Shown here: piece after piece, positions 17,888 to 26,983 of the stretch
How the letters are laid out: every line of letters starts with the position of its first letter
Position numbering within the stretch: the first letter of the stretch is position 1
Assembly (NCBI GenBank): GCA_036278935.1
Contig: DASUKA010000050.1
Span: forward strand, 1-64,000
DNA: 64,000 nt
Reading direction: 5' to 3'
From: DASSNR01 sp036278935
GTDB taxonomy: Bacteria > Gemmatimonadota > Gemmatimonadetes > Gemmatimonadales > Gemmatimonadaceae
Translations under genes and position numbers: made by a program
Notes under the pieces: generated by a model
The model's input: the letters and a program-made list of their open reading frames with translations, nothing else
Told to the model about the DNA's origin: nothing
The model's database searches: none

Positions 17888-19132
17888 TTGCGCATCGCGG
17901 TCATCGTGGAGTCGTTCCCGGAGCTGTCGGAGACGTTCATCCTCCGGCAGATCACTGGGCTCCTTGAGCTTGGCCACGACGTGGCCATCTTCGCGAACCG
18001 GTCGCCCGCCAGGGGGCCGGTGCATGCGGAGGTGCGCGAGTACGCGCTGGGCCGGCGCGTGCGATACGTGCATCCGCCGAACGCCGCCGAGCGATCATGG
18101 AGGCGGGACACGCTGCTCGCGCTGCGTGTGGCGATGCGGCGCCCGCGCGCCATGCGACTGCTGCGCCGCGCGCAGAGCGCCGAGTTCGGCGGGTTCCGCT
18201 CGCTGTTGTCGCGGCTGCCGGTGCTGCTGCCGGGCGGTGGCTACGACGTCGTGCACTGTCATTTCGGCGATGTCGCACTGGCGTACCGCTTCGCCGCCGC
18301 GTACTGGCACATCCCCTTCATCGCCAGCTTTCACGGCTTCGATTACTCCCGCTACCCCGCCATGCATGGGGCCGGCGTGTACGAGCCGCTCTTCCGGACC
18401 GTCGACTGCGTGACGGTGAATGGCGCATACGCGCGCGCACGACTCGAGGAGCTCGGGTGTCCGCCGCCGGCATTGCGCGTGTTGCATTACGGTGTGCCGC
18501 TGGACGACGGCGCGGCAGCGCTTCGGCGCGCCGAGCACTCCAACGGCGCGGTGCGGCTGCTTACGGTGGCCCGGCTGGTAGAGAAGAAGGGCGTGGAGTA
18601 CGCTATTCGCGCCGTGGCGCGGGTGGCGCGCACCGCGCCGGCGCTGCGTTACGACATCATCGGGGAGGGACCGTTGCGCGGCGAGCTCGAAGCGCTTGCT
18701 CGTGCGCTCGGCGTGGGCGACCGCGTGGTCTTTCATGGTGCACGCGCGCAGGACGCGGTGCGCGCGGCGATGATGGAGGCCGACATCTTCGTCCTGCCGA
18801 GCGTCACCGCGACCGATGGCGACCAGGAGGGCACCCCCACGGTGCTGATCGAAGCGTCGAGCTATGGCCTCCCCGTCGTGAGCACGCATCACAGCGGGAT
18901 CCCCGAAGTGGTGCTCGATGAGGCGAGCGGCTTTCTGGTGGCGGAGCGTGACGTGGAGGCATTGGCCGATCGCCTGGAATGCCTGGTGGCGCACCCGGAG
19001 CGCCGAGTGGCGATGGGTCGCGCCGGGCGGTGTCACATCGAGCGGGAGTTCGACATACAGGTGCTGAACCGCCGGCTCGAGGCGCTCTACCGCGAGGTGA
19101 TCGAGCGCGGCCGGGAGCGGGATGGGCGGTAG
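17888..19132 (+). CDS. GT4 glycosyltransferase (WcaL-like), TTG start
   Basis: 414-residue GT-B enzyme. The opening RIAVIVESFPELSETFILRQ is characteristic of WcaL/colanic-acid type GT4 proteins. The C-terminal domain has LLTVARLVEKKGVEYAIRA and EGTPTVLIEASSYGLPVVS with the E-x7-E donor site. The start codon is TTG 17888, 13 bases after the preceding stop, with AGGAG about ten bases upstream; the first conserved strand begins at residue 2, so no later start works. It is the last gene of the wzm-wzt operon. Confidence 0.9.
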   Translation: MRIAVIVESFPELSETFILRQITGLLELGHDVAIFANRSPARGPVHAEVREYALGRRVRYVHPPNAAERSWRRDTLLALRVAMRRPRAMRLLRRAQSAEFGGFRSLLSRLPVLLPGGGYDVVHCHFGDVALAYRFAAAYWHIPFIASFHGFDYSRYPAMHGAGVYEPLFRTVDCVTVNGAYARARLEELGCPPPALRVLHYGVPLDDGAAALRRAEHSNGAVRLLTVARLVEKKGVEYAIRAVARVARTAPALRYDIIGEGPLRGELEALARALGVGDRVVFHGARAQDAVRAAMMEADIFVLPSVTATDGDQEGTPTVLIEASSYGLPVVSTHHSGIPEVVLDEASGFLVAERDVEALADRLECLVAHPERRVAMGRAGRCHIEREFDIQVLNRRLEALYREVIERGRERDGR

Positions 19133-19164
19133 AGCGATCTCATTGGGATTCACCGCGGAGATCT

Positions 19165-19902
19165 CTACCGCGCCGGCTCCGCCCGCGGCGTAACGGCCAG
19201 CCCGGCGATGCCGGTGATCATGCCGCCCGTGCGGTGATCGATAGGCGGCGGTTCGTCCCGCCCGATGAGGAATCGAATGACCGGCAGCGCGAGTATCGAC
19301 GTGAGGCGGCGCTGCCAAGTGACCATGGGGCGCCGCCGCACCCAGAGCCCGATCATCTGTGCCAGGCTGGCGTCCCAGCCGCCCAGCGCTTTGAGCGACC
19401 AGCGCGCGAACCCCGCCCGCCGGAGATGGCGCTCCAGCGCAAAGGGGGTGTACCGGTACTCATCGTGGGGTACGTCGTGCAGCGGCCAGAGAAAGGGCAC
19501 CGTGAAGAAAAAGTGGCCGCCGGGCTTGACCACGCGCCGCACTTCGCGCAGCACGACGTCGGGGTCGGGGCAGTGCTCCAGCACTTCCGTGGCCATGGCG
19601 CAGTCCACGGCACCGTTCCGTAGCGGAATCCGCTTGCCATCCCAGGTGAGATCGGGACTGGCGTTATACAGCGGACCTGCCGGAAGGTCCAGCCCCACGT
19701 ACTCGGTCACCCGGCTCGGCGGCGCCAGTACCAGCGGCTTGTAGGGCATGTAGCCGCAGCCGACGTCCAGCAGCGTGCCGGCGAATTTCGGCAGCACGGC
19801 CCGGATTTCACGGAGCAACGTGGTGCGCACCAGAAAGCGATCGAGGTTGGTCGGAGCGAAGCGTGGCGCGAGAAAGTCATCGGCCGAGCTCGTGCGCGTC
19901 AT
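19165..19902 (-). CDS. Class I SAM-dependent methyltransferase
   Basis: About 245 residues. SAM-binding motif I is LLDVGCGYMPYKPL near residue 45, followed by the acidic strand YVGLDLP and the motif EVLEHCPDPDVVLREVRRVVKPGG near residue 105, typical of Methyltransf_11 enzymes. The C-terminal part carries a short hydrophobic stretch. Its start lies eight bases after the stop of the upstream GT-C gene, so it belongs to the minus-strand membrane-glycan block. It probably methylates a sugar or lipid carrier intermediate. Thirty-two bases separate its stop from the convergent GT4 gene. Confidence 0.87.
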   Translation of the reverse strand: MTRTSSADDFLAPRFAPTNLDRFLVRTTLLREIRAVLPKFAGTLLDVGCGYMPYKPLVLAPPSRVTEYVGLDLPAGPLYNASPDLTWDGKRIPLRNGAVDCAMATEVLEHCPDPDVVLREVRRVVKPGGHFFFTVPFLWPLHDVPHDEYRYTPFALERHLRRAGFARWSLKALGGWDASLAQMIGLWVRRRPMVTWQRRLTSILALPVIRFLIGRDEPPPIDHRTGGMITGIAGLAVTPRAEPAR

Positions 19903-19909
19903 ACGAGGT

Positions 19910-21883
19910 CTATTCAGCGGCGGCGCCCTCTCTGAGCGCATAGATCTGCACGGGATAGTACGATCCTGGCAGGGTAGCTTTCAGCTCGTACCGGCTGGCG
20001 AGAAACGCGCCACGGGGATCCAGGAAGGACAGGAAGGTGCGATCCGTATACCCGTCGCGAATGATGAGCCGCGGCGGCTGGGCGATCAGGGCGGACCGCA
20101 TCTGCTGGACGGCGCGGGGCGAGAGGCCGCCGACGAAGGCGAGCGGATGCGAGATGTCGAGAAACGGGGGGCGCTGCGCCGAGACGGCCCAGATCATCCC
20201 GCCCGACAGGATCCTGTCGCCCGGTGCCGTATGCGCGCGAATGTAGCGTGTGGCCCGCGCGACGGTTTCCGGCGACCAGACGCATTCGTATTTCGTGTCC
20301 ATCACGCGTCCCGCATATGCCACCGTGACCACGGAGGCGTAGGCGAGGAGGACGAGACCGGCGAAGGCGGCTGCGCGCATGCTCCGACCGGGCGCGCGGG
20401 GGACGCCGCGCACGATGATCACTCCAACCGCGGCCGCCGCCATGATGAGCTTCACGAGAGAGGCGACCCGTAGCGGGAGCACGCGGGAGGCCAGCGCGCC
20501 CACCAGAATGGCCACCAGCGCAGCGAGCACGATCACACCCCAATCCGCCGGGCGCGTGAGGCCCAGATACAGCAGTGCGAGCACGGCCGCCAGCACGATG
20601 ACGCGCACGGGATTCGAGAGCGCGAAATCGGGGCTCAGCCGGTGCACGATGAAGATGACGGCGAGCACGCCGCCGGCCGCAAGCAGCGACGCTCTGGCGC
20701 GCAGCAACGGCGCGAGCGCGTGCGAGAGGTACCAGAGCGTGAAGGCAAAGACGATAGCCAGCGGCGGAATCGTCTCGTTGAAGTACTGAGTGAAGTACCC
20801 TCGATGCATCGCCCAGTAGCCGTAGGCGAGCATCAGGGCGAACGCCCAGCAATAGAGGAGGACGAGCGCCGTGCTCGCCGTTCGTCGCTCCGACGACCGA
20901 CGCACGGTGAACGACGCCAGGAGTCCCAGCGACAGCGCCAGCCCCGCGAAGAGGAAGAGGTTCAGCTCCGCGGTCTCGCGGAGCTGCCTGACGGTCGCGG
21001 ACCACGTCTGATGCACCGTGAGTGCTGAGGCGCCGAGTGGCGTGGTCGGAGCGGCGGACGGACCGATCGATACGCCCAGCGAGCCGAGCACGAACTCGAG
21101 TGGATTGAGCGGGCTGTACCAGAGGCTCGCCGCCGACATGCGGGGCGCGTAGAACGCGATGGCGATGACGACGATGAGCAGACCGCCCGCGGCCAGGGCG
21201 CCGTAGGCGCGCAGCAGACGCCGGGGCGCACGTCGGTGCAGCACGGCAAGAAAGACCACCACGGCAAGCGCGACCGCCAGGCTCGATTGGCGCACGTAGT
21301 AGGCGAGACCCAGCAGGACACCGGCGCTCGTGAGCGATCGCCATGGATCGCCATCCTGGATGTATCGCGCGGTCGCGTAGACCGCGAGTGCGCTGAGCAG
21401 CGTGGTCAACGGCTCCGTCTTGACGACGGGCGACCAGATGACGACCAACGGGTGGAAGGCATAGATGGCGCCGGCCACCAGCGCGACCGGTGTGTTGAAG
21501 AGCCTTCGCGCCAGGAGAATGATGACCACCACCGTCCCCATGTCCTCGACCACGGGCAGCAGCCTGGCCCATTGGTAGCCGCCAGGAAAGAGCGCCAGCA
21601 TGCCGGCCTGCAGATAGGCGTAGAGCGGCTGACGGGACGGAAAGTCCACCAGGGGAACGAGCCCCCGCAGGATGAGTTGCCCGTCCATCAGGTGCGCACC
21701 CTCGTCGGGGTTGATCCATCGGTACGGGAGTAGCCAGAGGCGGAGTGCGAGCCCGACGGCGAGGATGAGCGCGACCCAGATCCACGTCGTGCGGGCTGAC
21801 CAGACGAGCGTCGCGGGCGCCGCGGACCCGTCGCGGCGCTGCGCCGGGGAAGCAGGGGGGGAGGCGGCCGCTACACGCCGCAT
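19910..21883 (-). CDS. GT-C membrane glycosyltransferase (GT39/ArnT-like)
   Basis: About 657 residues with around twelve hydrophobic segments. The first periplasmic loop contains WINPDEGAHL, the Asp-Glu pair used by polyprenyl-phosphate-sugar dependent GT-C enzymes such as ArnT and protein mannosyltransferases. The C-terminal ~150 residues form a soluble periplasmic domain. It likely transfers a sugar from an undecaprenyl-phosphate donor to a glycan or protein outside the membrane. The DPM1-like enzymes at 29-31 kb could supply such a donor. ATG 21883 overlaps the 3' end of the upstream HTTM gene by 13 bases; GTG 21898 is an alternative. Confidence 0.82.
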   Translation of the reverse strand: MRRVAAASPPASPAQRRDGSAAPATLVWSARTTWIWVALILAVGLALRLWLLPYRWINPDEGAHLMDGQLILRGLVPLVDFPSRQPLYAYLQAGMLALFPGGYQWARLLPVVEDMGTVVVIILLARRLFNTPVALVAGAIYAFHPLVVIWSPVVKTEPLTTLLSALAVYATARYIQDGDPWRSLTSAGVLLGLAYYVRQSSLAVALAVVVFLAVLHRRAPRRLLRAYGALAAGGLLIVVIAIAFYAPRMSAASLWYSPLNPLEFVLGSLGVSIGPSAAPTTPLGASALTVHQTWSATVRQLRETAELNLFLFAGLALSLGLLASFTVRRSSERRTASTALVLLYCWAFALMLAYGYWAMHRGYFTQYFNETIPPLAIVFAFTLWYLSHALAPLLRARASLLAAGGVLAVIFIVHRLSPDFALSNPVRVIVLAAVLALLYLGLTRPADWGVIVLAALVAILVGALASRVLPLRVASLVKLIMAAAAVGVIIVRGVPRAPGRSMRAAAFAGLVLLAYASVVTVAYAGRVMDTKYECVWSPETVARATRYIRAHTAPGDRILSGGMIWAVSAQRPPFLDISHPLAFVGGLSPRAVQQMRSALIAQPPRLIIRDGYTDRTFLSFLDPRGAFLASRYELKATLPGSYYPVQIYALREGAAAE

Positions 21884-23241
21884 GTCTCGACACGGCACGG
21901 CGTGGTCCCGCGGACACGGGCGATGCCGCCGTAGATGCGCGGACCGACCACGGACGCGAACGGGGCGTGGTACAGGGGCAGGAGGGGCCAGAGCAGGGGG
22001 AGCGCGCGGGCAAGTGCGCGGAACGCGAAGAACCCGCGGTACACCTGCCCGTCCGGGCTGACGACATGCATCAGATGGTGCGCTTCGGCCGGTGTCACTC
22101 GCGGCGCCAGCGCGGCGGCGCGCGCCCAGTCACGTTCCATATCGATGAAGCGGAGGCGGTGCCGCACATCCAGGAAGTCCAGCACCACCATGCTGCGAAC
22201 ACAGAGCGGACAGAGTCCATCGTAGATGATGGTCCAGTGCCTGGTCGCACCGAGCAGCACGGGTTCGGGTGTGGAGATGGCTGCGGAGGCGGACGCCACG
22301 ACGGGAGCATGCCGCAGGAACGGCTGCCGGAGCGCTTCGATGAACACGATGTAGAGCACGATGTACTGGAAGAAGGGCGCCCCCTGCGCAAAGTAGATGG
22401 CCGTGTGCATCCCGGCGCCCGCAAGAACGTAGAACCACGCCATTCGCGGTACCAGGACCGCCAGCACGAAGGTCAGCTCGATGAACGTGGCGCCAATCGA
22501 CAGGGCGGACGCGAGCATCAAGTGGTGCGACAGCCAGATTCCCCACGATGCACCCTGACCCACCACGTTGAAACGCAGGCCGTCCTGAATCCAGTAGTAC
22601 GCGAGTGTATACCCATTGAACCAGGAGAGTCCCGAGTTGCCGAGCTTCGACAACGCCGCGGAGAGATACGCGAGCGCAAGCACCCACTGGATCAGGCGCA
22701 CCGGCCACCGGGCGAACGGGCTCAGGTCATCCTGCGCCGATTGCGGCTCGAAGCGCATGCTGGCGAGCGCGCCGTGAATCCGCCGCTTGAGAGCATCCAC
22801 GGACCAGGCTGCTCCAGCCGGCGACGCTGCCAGCACCCAGAGCGCGATCACCATGACGGCTTCCGGGTGGTGATACTCGCCGTACGAGTATGTGTGCGCG
22901 ATGAGCAGCGTGTTCACGGCGGCGAAGACGAACAGACTCAGCCGCGTCGAGAGGCCGATGATGGCCAGGACGCCGGCGACGATCCCCAGCAGCCAGACGG
23001 CGTGCAGGAACATGGGTCCTGGGCGAACGCCCCAGTGGCCAAAAGGGAGCATCAGGACTTTGAGCGCCGGAATGGGGAGGTACGTCTTCGGGTCGGCGCC
23101 GGCCAGCCAGAGCTCCCACGCGAGCGGCGGGTAGAACAGAAAGAGCTGGCCGGCCACCACGACGATGCGCACCACCGCCAGCTCACGGAGGGAGGCGGGC
23201 GCGAACCAGTGACGGTCCAGCGCGCGGAGTACCCGGCTCAT
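21871..23241 (-). CDS. HTTM (gamma-carboxylase-like) membrane domain fused to DCC1-like thioredoxin-fold domain
   Basis: 456 residues. The first ~310 are a multi-helix membrane domain resembling the HTTM/vitamin K-dependent carboxylase family (LAVVRIVVVAGQLFLF, WELWLAG, HPEAVMVIALWVLAA, SALSKLGNSGLSWFNGY). The last ~120 are a DUF393/DCC1-like domain beginning IIYDGLCPLCVRSMVVL, with an intact CxxC motif. This suggests a membrane redox or modification protein; the substrate is unknown. The start ATG 23241 overlaps the stop of the upstream small gene by one base (TGATG), so the two are coupled. The longer frame upstream only shadows that gene. Confidence 0.8.
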   Translation of the reverse strand: MSRVLRALDRHWFAPASLRELAVVRIVVVAGQLFLFYPPLAWELWLAGADPKTYLPIPALKVLMLPFGHWGVRPGPMFLHAVWLLGIVAGVLAIIGLSTRLSLFVFAAVNTLLIAHTYSYGEYHHPEAVMVIALWVLAASPAGAAWSVDALKRRIHGALASMRFEPQSAQDDLSPFARWPVRLIQWVLALAYLSAALSKLGNSGLSWFNGYTLAYYWIQDGLRFNVVGQGASWGIWLSHHLMLASALSIGATFIELTFVLAVLVPRMAWFYVLAGAGMHTAIYFAQGAPFFQYIVLYIVFIEALRQPFLRHAPVVASASAAISTPEPVLLGATRHWTIIYDGLCPLCVRSMVVLDFLDVRHRLRFIDMERDWARAAALAPRVTPAEAHHLMHVVSPDGQVYRGFFAFRALARALPLLWPLLPLYHAPFASVVGPRIYGGIARVRGTTPCRVETCGV

Positions 23242-23756
23242 CAGTCGCTCTGGCCGCTGGCCGCGGGCGCCGCCCGCTCCGCTGGAGCGTGCACGGGCCA
23301 GCTGCGCACCGTGCTCCACACGAGATCGGGATCCTGCACGCCGTCCGGTCCCAGCGTGATGGATTGCACGCGCAGACGCAGGGTGCACAGGGAAACGGAT
23401 GACCGGGTGCTCACCAGATGATCGATGAGCGCCATGCTGCTGTCGGCGGCCGCTCTGCTGGCGGCTGATCCAACCGTGTCATCGATGGACTGGAGCAGGT
23501 CGTAGGCTCTGAAGCGGCGGAGCCCGAGGAGGTCGTCCGACACGACGATGGGCGCCGGGCCGCCCGCGCACGGCAGAGCGTCCAGCGCATACTGCTTGAA
23601 CACCGAACCGGCGGGGAGGGACCGCGAGTACATGGGATAGTTGAGGAACGGCCAGTACCACGTGCGGGACCTGCCGAGGGGCGGTGCGATGACCCATATC
23701 TGCGCGCCAAGGATGGCGACACACACGCCGATGGCGAACAGTTTGCGGAGAGTCAT
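23241..23756 (-). CDS. Small membrane-anchored protein paired with the HTTM-DCC gene
   Basis: 171 residues, not assigned to a family by eye. An N-terminal hydrophobic helix (LFAIGVCVAILGAQIWVIA) would anchor it, with the remainder probably periplasmic. The segment RTWYWPFLNYPMYSRS is distinctive, and two cysteines (PCAGG and SLCTLRL) could form a disulfide that its DCC-domain neighbour acts on. It is the first gene of the minus-strand block and overlaps the HTTM-DCC gene by one base. About 295 bases before it, up to glpD, contain no recognisable gene. Confidence 0.7.
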   Translation of the reverse strand: MTLRKLFAIGVCVAILGAQIWVIAPPLGRSRTWYWPFLNYPMYSRSLPAGSVFKQYALDALPCAGGPAPIVVSDDLLGLRRFRAYDLLQSIDDTVGSAASRAAADSSMALIDHLVSTRSSVSLCTLRLRVQSITLGPDGVQDPDLVWSTVRSWPVHAPAERAAPAASGQSD

Positions 23757-24051
23757 GGAAGGTCCACGCGCAATGCGGGGCGCAGGTCTGGTACACGAGG
23801 TGGCCATGCCGGGGCGAGTGCATCGGCGTGGCGGGGTCGACGTACTGCGGCCCTCGCGGGCGTACGGGCGAGCAACGAGCATGCCGCGCATGCCCGGAGC
23901 ACGCCGCGATCCGGTGCATCCGCTTCGATGCGGCGCGTCCTCATCTTGCATCAATAGACGGCGCCAGCGGTCATGCCGCAACCATGCCCACCCCACGTGA
24001 TGGACGGGCCGCTGCTGCCCGGAGCCGGTTCGCTCATCCGCCGTCTACGCC

Positions 24052-25668
24052 ATGATCCGTGATCTCAACGCGCTAGCCGAATCCGCCTTCGATGTGCTGG
24101 TGATTGGCGGCGGGGTGGTGGGCGCCTGCACCGCTCGCGATGCGGTGCTGCGTGGGCTCTCCGTGGCGCTCGTGGAGCGCGACGACTTCGCGTCGGGGGC
24201 GTCGTGGAACAGCCTCAAGACACTGCACGGCGGGTTGCGATCGCTTCAGCATCTTGACGTTGCCCTGATGCGCGAGTACACCCGCGATCGATCCACGTGG
24301 ATGCGTATCGCTCCTCACCTGGTGGATCTCCTCCCCGTTGTGCTGCCGAGTGCGGGCTATGGGACACGCTGCCGCGCGGTGCTGCGGGCCGCCCTCGCCG
24401 TGAGCGACGGCATCGCGTTCGATCGCAACCGAAGCCTCCCAGCGGAGCTCCACCTCCCAAGCGGGCGGTTGCTCTCGCGTGCGGAATGCGTAACGCGTGC
24501 TCCGGCGCTTGCGAACGTTGCGCTCACGGGTGGGGCGCTCTGGTATGATGGGCAGATGTACAGCCCGGAGCGCCTCGTTACGGCGCTCGTGTGCGACGCA
24601 GCCGATCGGGGTGCCGTCTGCGCGAACTACGTGGAAGTGACCGGCCCGCTCCTGCACGGGCAGCGCGTGGCGCGCATTGTGGCGCGCGATCGGCTCGGCG
24701 GCGGACGACTCAACATCCGGGCTCGTCTCATCATCAACGCCGCCGGCTCAGCTTCGGCGGCGCTCGCCGCCCGTCTGCTCGGTCGTCCCATGAACGCGTC
24801 GCCGCGTTACGCGGCCGCGCTGAACGTCATGATCCCACACCAGGGTCACAGCGCCGCGTTCGCGCTGCGCCAAACGACGCGCTCGCGCGCGCAACCGGCG
24901 CGGGAGGGCGGCACGGGCGACCTGTTCGTCGTGCCATGGCGCGACCGCACCATCATCGGCACCGGGTATTACACGTTCCGAGGTGATCCCACCGCGTTCT
25001 CCCTGGAGGAGCAACAGGTGGTGCGCTTTCTGGAGCAGGTAAACCGCGTGTGGCCCGGCCGGCCGCTCACCCGCGATGCCCTGACGCTCGTGCATGGCGG
25101 GCTGCTGCCGGTCTCACCGCACGCGGAGAACGGCTCGATCCATCTCGAGCGGCGTCAACGCATTCTCGATCACGCGGCGGAGGGTGTGCCGGAGATGCTG
25201 ACGGCGGTGAGCGTCCGATTCACAACGGCGCATCGCCTGGCGGAGCGGTTGGTGGACCTCGCCGCACGGAGGCTCGGCCGCGGTGCGAATGCCGGTCGCG
25301 CCGCGCACACGCGGCTGCCCGGCGCCCCAGATGTGCCGACAGAGGAGCTACTGGCGCAGGCCCGCGCGCGCTTCGGCGTGCTGGCGGAGCCCGAGGTGCT
25401 CCATCATCTCGTGCGGAGCTACGGCACGCGGTACGAGCGCGTCCTCAAGTACCGCGCGCACATGGACGACTGGAACGTGCGGGTTGTTCCGGAGGCGCCG
25501 GTCATTCGGGCCCAGCTCGCCTACGGGGCGGGCGAGGAGATGGCGCAGCAGCCCGAGGATCTCCTGCGCCGCCGCACGGAGATCGCATCGCGCGGCCTGG
25601 AGTCTCCGGCCGCGCGGCGCACGGCCGAGGCGATTCTCAGGCGCTACGGAAGTCCGCCGGCGCCATAG
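24052..25668 (+). CDS. glpD: FAD-dependent glycerol-3-phosphate dehydrogenase
   Basis: 538 residues. The N-terminal FAD-binding motif is VLVIGGGVVGACTARDAVLRG, followed by the GlpD signature SGASWNSLKTLHGGLRSLQ. The substrate domain contains PWRDRTIIGTGYYTFRGDP, and a C-terminal helical domain (residues ~420-530) matches the DAO_C region. It should oxidise glycerol-3-phosphate to dihydroxyacetone phosphate at the inner membrane, passing electrons to quinone. A GlpD inside an EPS island is unusual; it could supply or remove glycerol-phosphate used in the glycan, or be a dehydrogenase with another substrate. Its 3' end overlaps the convergent GT4 gene by 32 bp. Confidence 0.86.
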   Translation: MIRDLNALAESAFDVLVIGGGVVGACTARDAVLRGLSVALVERDDFASGASWNSLKTLHGGLRSLQHLDVALMREYTRDRSTWMRIAPHLVDLLPVVLPSAGYGTRCRAVLRAALAVSDGIAFDRNRSLPAELHLPSGRLLSRAECVTRAPALANVALTGGALWYDGQMYSPERLVTALVCDAADRGAVCANYVEVTGPLLHGQRVARIVARDRLGGGRLNIRARLIINAAGSASAALAARLLGRPMNASPRYAAALNVMIPHQGHSAAFALRQTTRSRAQPAREGGTGDLFVVPWRDRTIIGTGYYTFRGDPTAFSLEEQQVVRFLEQVNRVWPGRPLTRDALTLVHGGLLPVSPHAENGSIHLERRQRILDHAAEGVPEMLTAVSVRFTTAHRLAERLVDLAARRLGRGANAGRAAHTRLPGAPDVPTEELLAQARARFGVLAEPEVLHHLVRSYGTRYERVLKYRAHMDDWNVRVVPEAPVIRAQLAYGAGEEMAQQPEDLLRRRTEIASRGLESPAARRTAEAILRRYGSPPAP

Positions 25669-26983
25669 GGCCCACGTCGCGCGTGGGAGGTGGGCGCATC
25701 GATGCGGCGTGCGCAGCGAGCTCGCGGAACAGCTCGAGATGGCGATCGATCACGCCGTCCTGCGCGAAGCGCTCAGCGGTGCGGCGCGCTTCCACCCCCA
25801 GACGTGCGCGCAGGGCCGCATCGCCGAGCAGGCGCACCAGGGCGGCGTGCAGTGCAGGCTCGTCGTCCGGTGCCACGGCGAGCGCGTTGGAGTCCGGTAC
25901 GACGTAATCGGCCAGCCCCGCCACGCGGGTGGTGACGACGGGAAGGCCGGACGCCATGGCCTCGGTCACGGCAATCGCAAACGCATCGTTCGAGGTGGGG
26001 AGGGCGAAGACGTCCGCGGCGCGAAGGTACTCCTCCACGTTCGTCACATCACCGAGGAACCGCACGCTGTGTGTGAGGTCGCTCTCCACGCACAGCCGTC
26101 GGGCCTCGGCCTCGCAGTTGTCCTGGCCCGAGCCGCCGCCGCCCAGAAAGAGCAGCAGCCGGGCGGCTGGAACGGGGGCGGACTCGGACGGAGCGAGCGC
26201 ACGGTCCATCGAACGCCAGGCCTGGAGGAGCGTCAGCGCTCCCTTCCGCGACACCAGGCGACCCGCAAAGCAGACAATCCGCGCGTGGACCGGAAGACCG
26301 AGCCGTACGCGAAGGCTGTACCGCTCCTCAGGTGTCGCGGGATGGAAGCGCTGAATATCGACGCCGTTCGGAATCACCACAATCCGGCTCGCCGGCACGC
26401 CCTCGCGCAGAAACTCCTCGCGCATGCTCTGCGCGAGTGCGATGAACCGGTCAGCCCGGGCGAGCAGCGCCTTCCGGGCGGCATTGAGCGGCACCAGCGG
26501 AGCGGCACGATGCGTGAGCCGGATGCGCGCAAGCCCCGGATCGAAGAACGCGCCAGAGAGCTCGCCATTGCACTCGGCCCTGAGCACCACGTGCTTGCCA
26601 TACCGCCTGGCGTGTACCACGGCGGGCAGCCCCAGCGTTCGGAATCCGCCCACGAGGATCACATCATGTTCGTGTCGCAGCCGATACAGTTCTCTCAGCA
26701 CCGCAGCCAGTGAGGTCCACCGGTTGGCGCTCGGCGCGATGCGGTACACCGTCGCGCCGCCGAGTTGCTCCTGTTCGGCAAGACCGGGCCGGTTGCGGAG
26801 GGTGACCACGGTGGTGCGCGCGCCGCGCGCCGCCAAGCCTTCCGCCAGCGCGCTCAACTGGCGTTCCATGCCGCCGACCACCGGCACAAAGCTTTCGGCG
26901 ACAATGCAGACGCGCGGCGGTGCCACGTCGCGCCGCCCGGTGGATTCCTTCCCGTCAGAACGCATGACCGGATGGCTGCTCAT
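25637..26983 (-). CDS. GT4 glycosyltransferase
   Basis: 448-residue GT-B enzyme. The N-terminal domain has RVCIVAESFVPVVGGMERQLSALAEGL, the usual glycine-rich acceptor loop. The C-terminal half shows VVIPNGVDIQRF, VCFAGRLVSRKGALTLLQAW and TSNDAFAIAVTEAMASGLPVV with the E-x7-E pattern. ATG 26983 overlaps the carbamoyltransferase stop by four bases (ATGA), so the pair is coupled and may act on the same glycan. The donor sugar is unknown. Confidence 0.9.
   Translation of the reverse strand: MSSHPVMRSDGKESTGRRDVAPPRVCIVAESFVPVVGGMERQLSALAEGLAARGARTTVVTLRNRPGLAEQEQLGGATVYRIAPSANRWTSLAAVLRELYRLRHEHDVILVGGFRTLGLPAVVHARRYGKHVVLRAECNGELSGAFFDPGLARIRLTHRAAPLVPLNAARKALLARADRFIALAQSMREEFLREGVPASRIVVIPNGVDIQRFHPATPEERYSLRVRLGLPVHARIVCFAGRLVSRKGALTLLQAWRSMDRALAPSESAPVPAARLLLFLGGGGSGQDNCEAEARRLCVESDLTHSVRFLGDVTNVEEYLRAADVFALPTSNDAFAIAVTEAMASGLPVVTTRVAGLADYVVPDSNALAVAPDDEPALHAALVRLLGDAALRARLGVEARRTAERFAQDGVIDRHLELFRELAAHAASMRPPPTRDVGPMAPADFRSA

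Noticed and set aside
16519..18153. 544-residue minus-strand frame
   Set aside because: Antisense to the Cys-less asparagine-synthase-like gene; no domain features.
19914..22067. 717-residue minus-strand frame
   Set aside because: Same-strand out-of-frame shadow of the GT-C gene; composition dominated by Arg, Ala, Pro with no membrane helices.
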